NCBI RefSeq assembly: GCF_022549225.1
Contig: NZ_JAKZFD010000005.1
Span: 1 to 64,000 of the forward strand
DNA from: Pelomonas sp. CA6
Lineage (GTDB): Bacteria > Pseudomonadota > Gammaproteobacteria > Burkholderiales > Burkholderiaceae_C
DNA length: 64,000 nt
Direction: 5' to 3'
Positions 63,258 to 64,000 of this stretch are shown here, in pieces (position 1 is the stretch's first letter; every line of letters begins with the position of its first letter). The notes below the pieces were generated by a model. It was not told the DNA's origin. It searched no databases and saw nothing but the letters and a program-made list of their open reading frames with translations. The position numbers were made by a program, and so were the translations under genes.

Positions 63258-64000
63258 TCAGCCTTCGTAGCCGTTGGGGTTCATTGCCTGCCAGCGCCAG
63301 CTGTCCTCGCACATGCGCTGCAGGTCCAGCTTCGCGGTCCAGCCCAGGCGCTCGCGCGCCAGTTGCGGATCGGCCCAGCACGCGGCGACATCACCGGCGC
63401 GACGCGGCGCAATATCGTACGGGATGCGGCGGCCGCTGGCCTGCTCGTAGGCGCGGACCAGTTCCAGCACGCTGTAGCCCCGGCCGGTGCCCAGGTTGAC
63501 CCAGATCGAGTCGCGGCCCTGCAGCAGATAGCGCAGCGCCGCCACATGGCCGTCGGCGAGGTCGAGCACGTGGATGTAGTCGCGCACGCCGGTGCCGTCG
63601 GGCGTGTCGTAGTCGCTGCCGAAGACCTGCAGGCGTTCGCGCCGGCCCACCGCGACCTGGGCCACATAGGGCATCAGGTTGTTGGGCGTGCCGCGCGGGT
63701 CCTCGCCGATGCGGCCGCTCGGATGGGCGCCGACCGGGTTGAAATAGCGCAGGCAGGCGGTCTGCCAATTCGGGTCGGCGCGGCCTTGGTCGCGCAGGAT
63801 CTGCTCGCCGAAGAGCTTGGTCGCGCCATAGGGGCTCATCGCCGCCAGCTCGGCGTCCTCGCGCAGCGGCAGGGCCTTGGGCTGGCCGTAGACGGTGGCG
63901 CTGGACGAGAACACGATGCGCGAGCAGCCCTGCGCCTGCATGGCCTCGCAGACGCTCAGCAGCGCGTCCAGGTTGTTGCGGTAGTAGCGCAGCGGCTGCG
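63258..64000 (-). CDS. galE: UDP-glucose 4-epimerase GalE (5' end beyond the window)
   Basis: The C-terminal 247 or so residues are visible and the frame stays open to the right edge, so the gene is cut. IVFSSSATVYGQPKALPLRED and MSPYGATKLFGEQILRD hold the catalytic Ser and Tyr-Lys. LRYFNPVGAHPSGRIGEDP, NNLMPYVAQVAVGRRERLQVFGSDYDTPDGTGVRDYIHVLDLADGH are diagnostic of GalE. RAGDVAACWADP is near the end. It interconverts UDP-glucose and UDP-galactose, or the N-acetyl forms, feeding the polysaccharide pathway. It lies 15 nt from manC and probably heads the same operon. Confidence 0.95.
   Translation of the reverse strand, partial: QPLRYYRNNLDALLSVCEAMQAQGCSRIVFSSSATVYGQPKALPLREDAELAAMSPYGATKLFGEQILRDQGRADPNWQTACLRYFNPVGAHPSGRIGEDPRGTPNNLMPYVAQVAVGRRERLQVFGSDYDTPDGTGVRDYIHVLDLADGHVAALRYLLQGRDSIWVNLGTGRGYSVLELVRAYEQASGRRIPYDIAPRRAGDVAACWADPQLARERLGWTAKLDLQRMCEDSWRWQAMNPNGYEG

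Overview
The window is very GC-rich and looks like the chromosome of a Burkholderiales betaproteobacterium of the Rubrivivax/Leptothrix/Roseateles type. The reasons are codon usage, Bug-type (TctC) solute receptors, a hemP-led haemin operon, and an exosortase B (EpsD-EpsE-EpsF-EpsG-XrtB-EpsI) exopolysaccharide locus. I see no rRNA, tRNA or CRISPR array.

Region 1 (1-3.6 kb) is the end of an integron. An IntI-type integrase has a promoter carrying a perfect LexA box. Divergent from it lie an attI-like junction and two gene cassettes on the minus strand. The first cassette encodes a 93-aa zinc-ribbon-like protein. The second encodes a 119-aa protein that looks like a stand-alone copy of EF-G domain IV. 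An IS110-family (IS1111 group) insertion sequence sits exactly in the attC site between them. The array probably continues past the left edge.

Region 2 (3.9-14.7 kb) handles iron and haem. It holds a Fur-box-led minus-strand operon (hemP, TonB-dependent receptor, hmuS, hmuT, hmuU, hmuV, tonB, and a Cys-rich DUF2325 protein). Bacterioferritin and bacterioferritin-associated ferredoxin run divergently. A low-complexity His/Lys/Ala-rich secreted protein follows.

Region 3 (14.9-33.7 kb) is mixed housekeeping and transport. It contains a gamma-glutamyltransferase, an MFS exporter with a possible leader peptide and hairpins, a GNAT acetyltransferase, the complete ugpBAEC-ugpQ glycerol-3-phosphate system, and a 1297-aa FAD/Fe-S/CCG oxidoreductase. 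It also has a secreted subtilase, a Bug receptor, a HIT protein, a small TonB-C-like secreted protein, a DUF971 protein and ubiE.

Region 4 (34-51 kb) is a tightly coupled plus-strand exopolysaccharide operon. Export and chain-length genes epsDEFG come first, then exosortase B and epsI, a Wzy-like polymerase, a Wzx-like flippase, four glycosyltransferases, a heparinase II/III-type lyase and an asparagine-synthase-like amidotransferase.

Region 5 (51-64 kb) holds a second secreted heparinase-like lyase, wecG/wecB, a UDP-glucuronate 4-epimerase, rmlBDAC, a TviB-type UDP-sugar dehydrogenase, manC and galE (cut by the right edge). Together these genes predict a Wzx/Wzy-type polysaccharide that may contain mannose, rhamnose and (amino)uronic acids, possibly amidated. 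No priming glycosyltransferase and no PEP-CTERM substrate protein are in view, so both should lie elsewhere.
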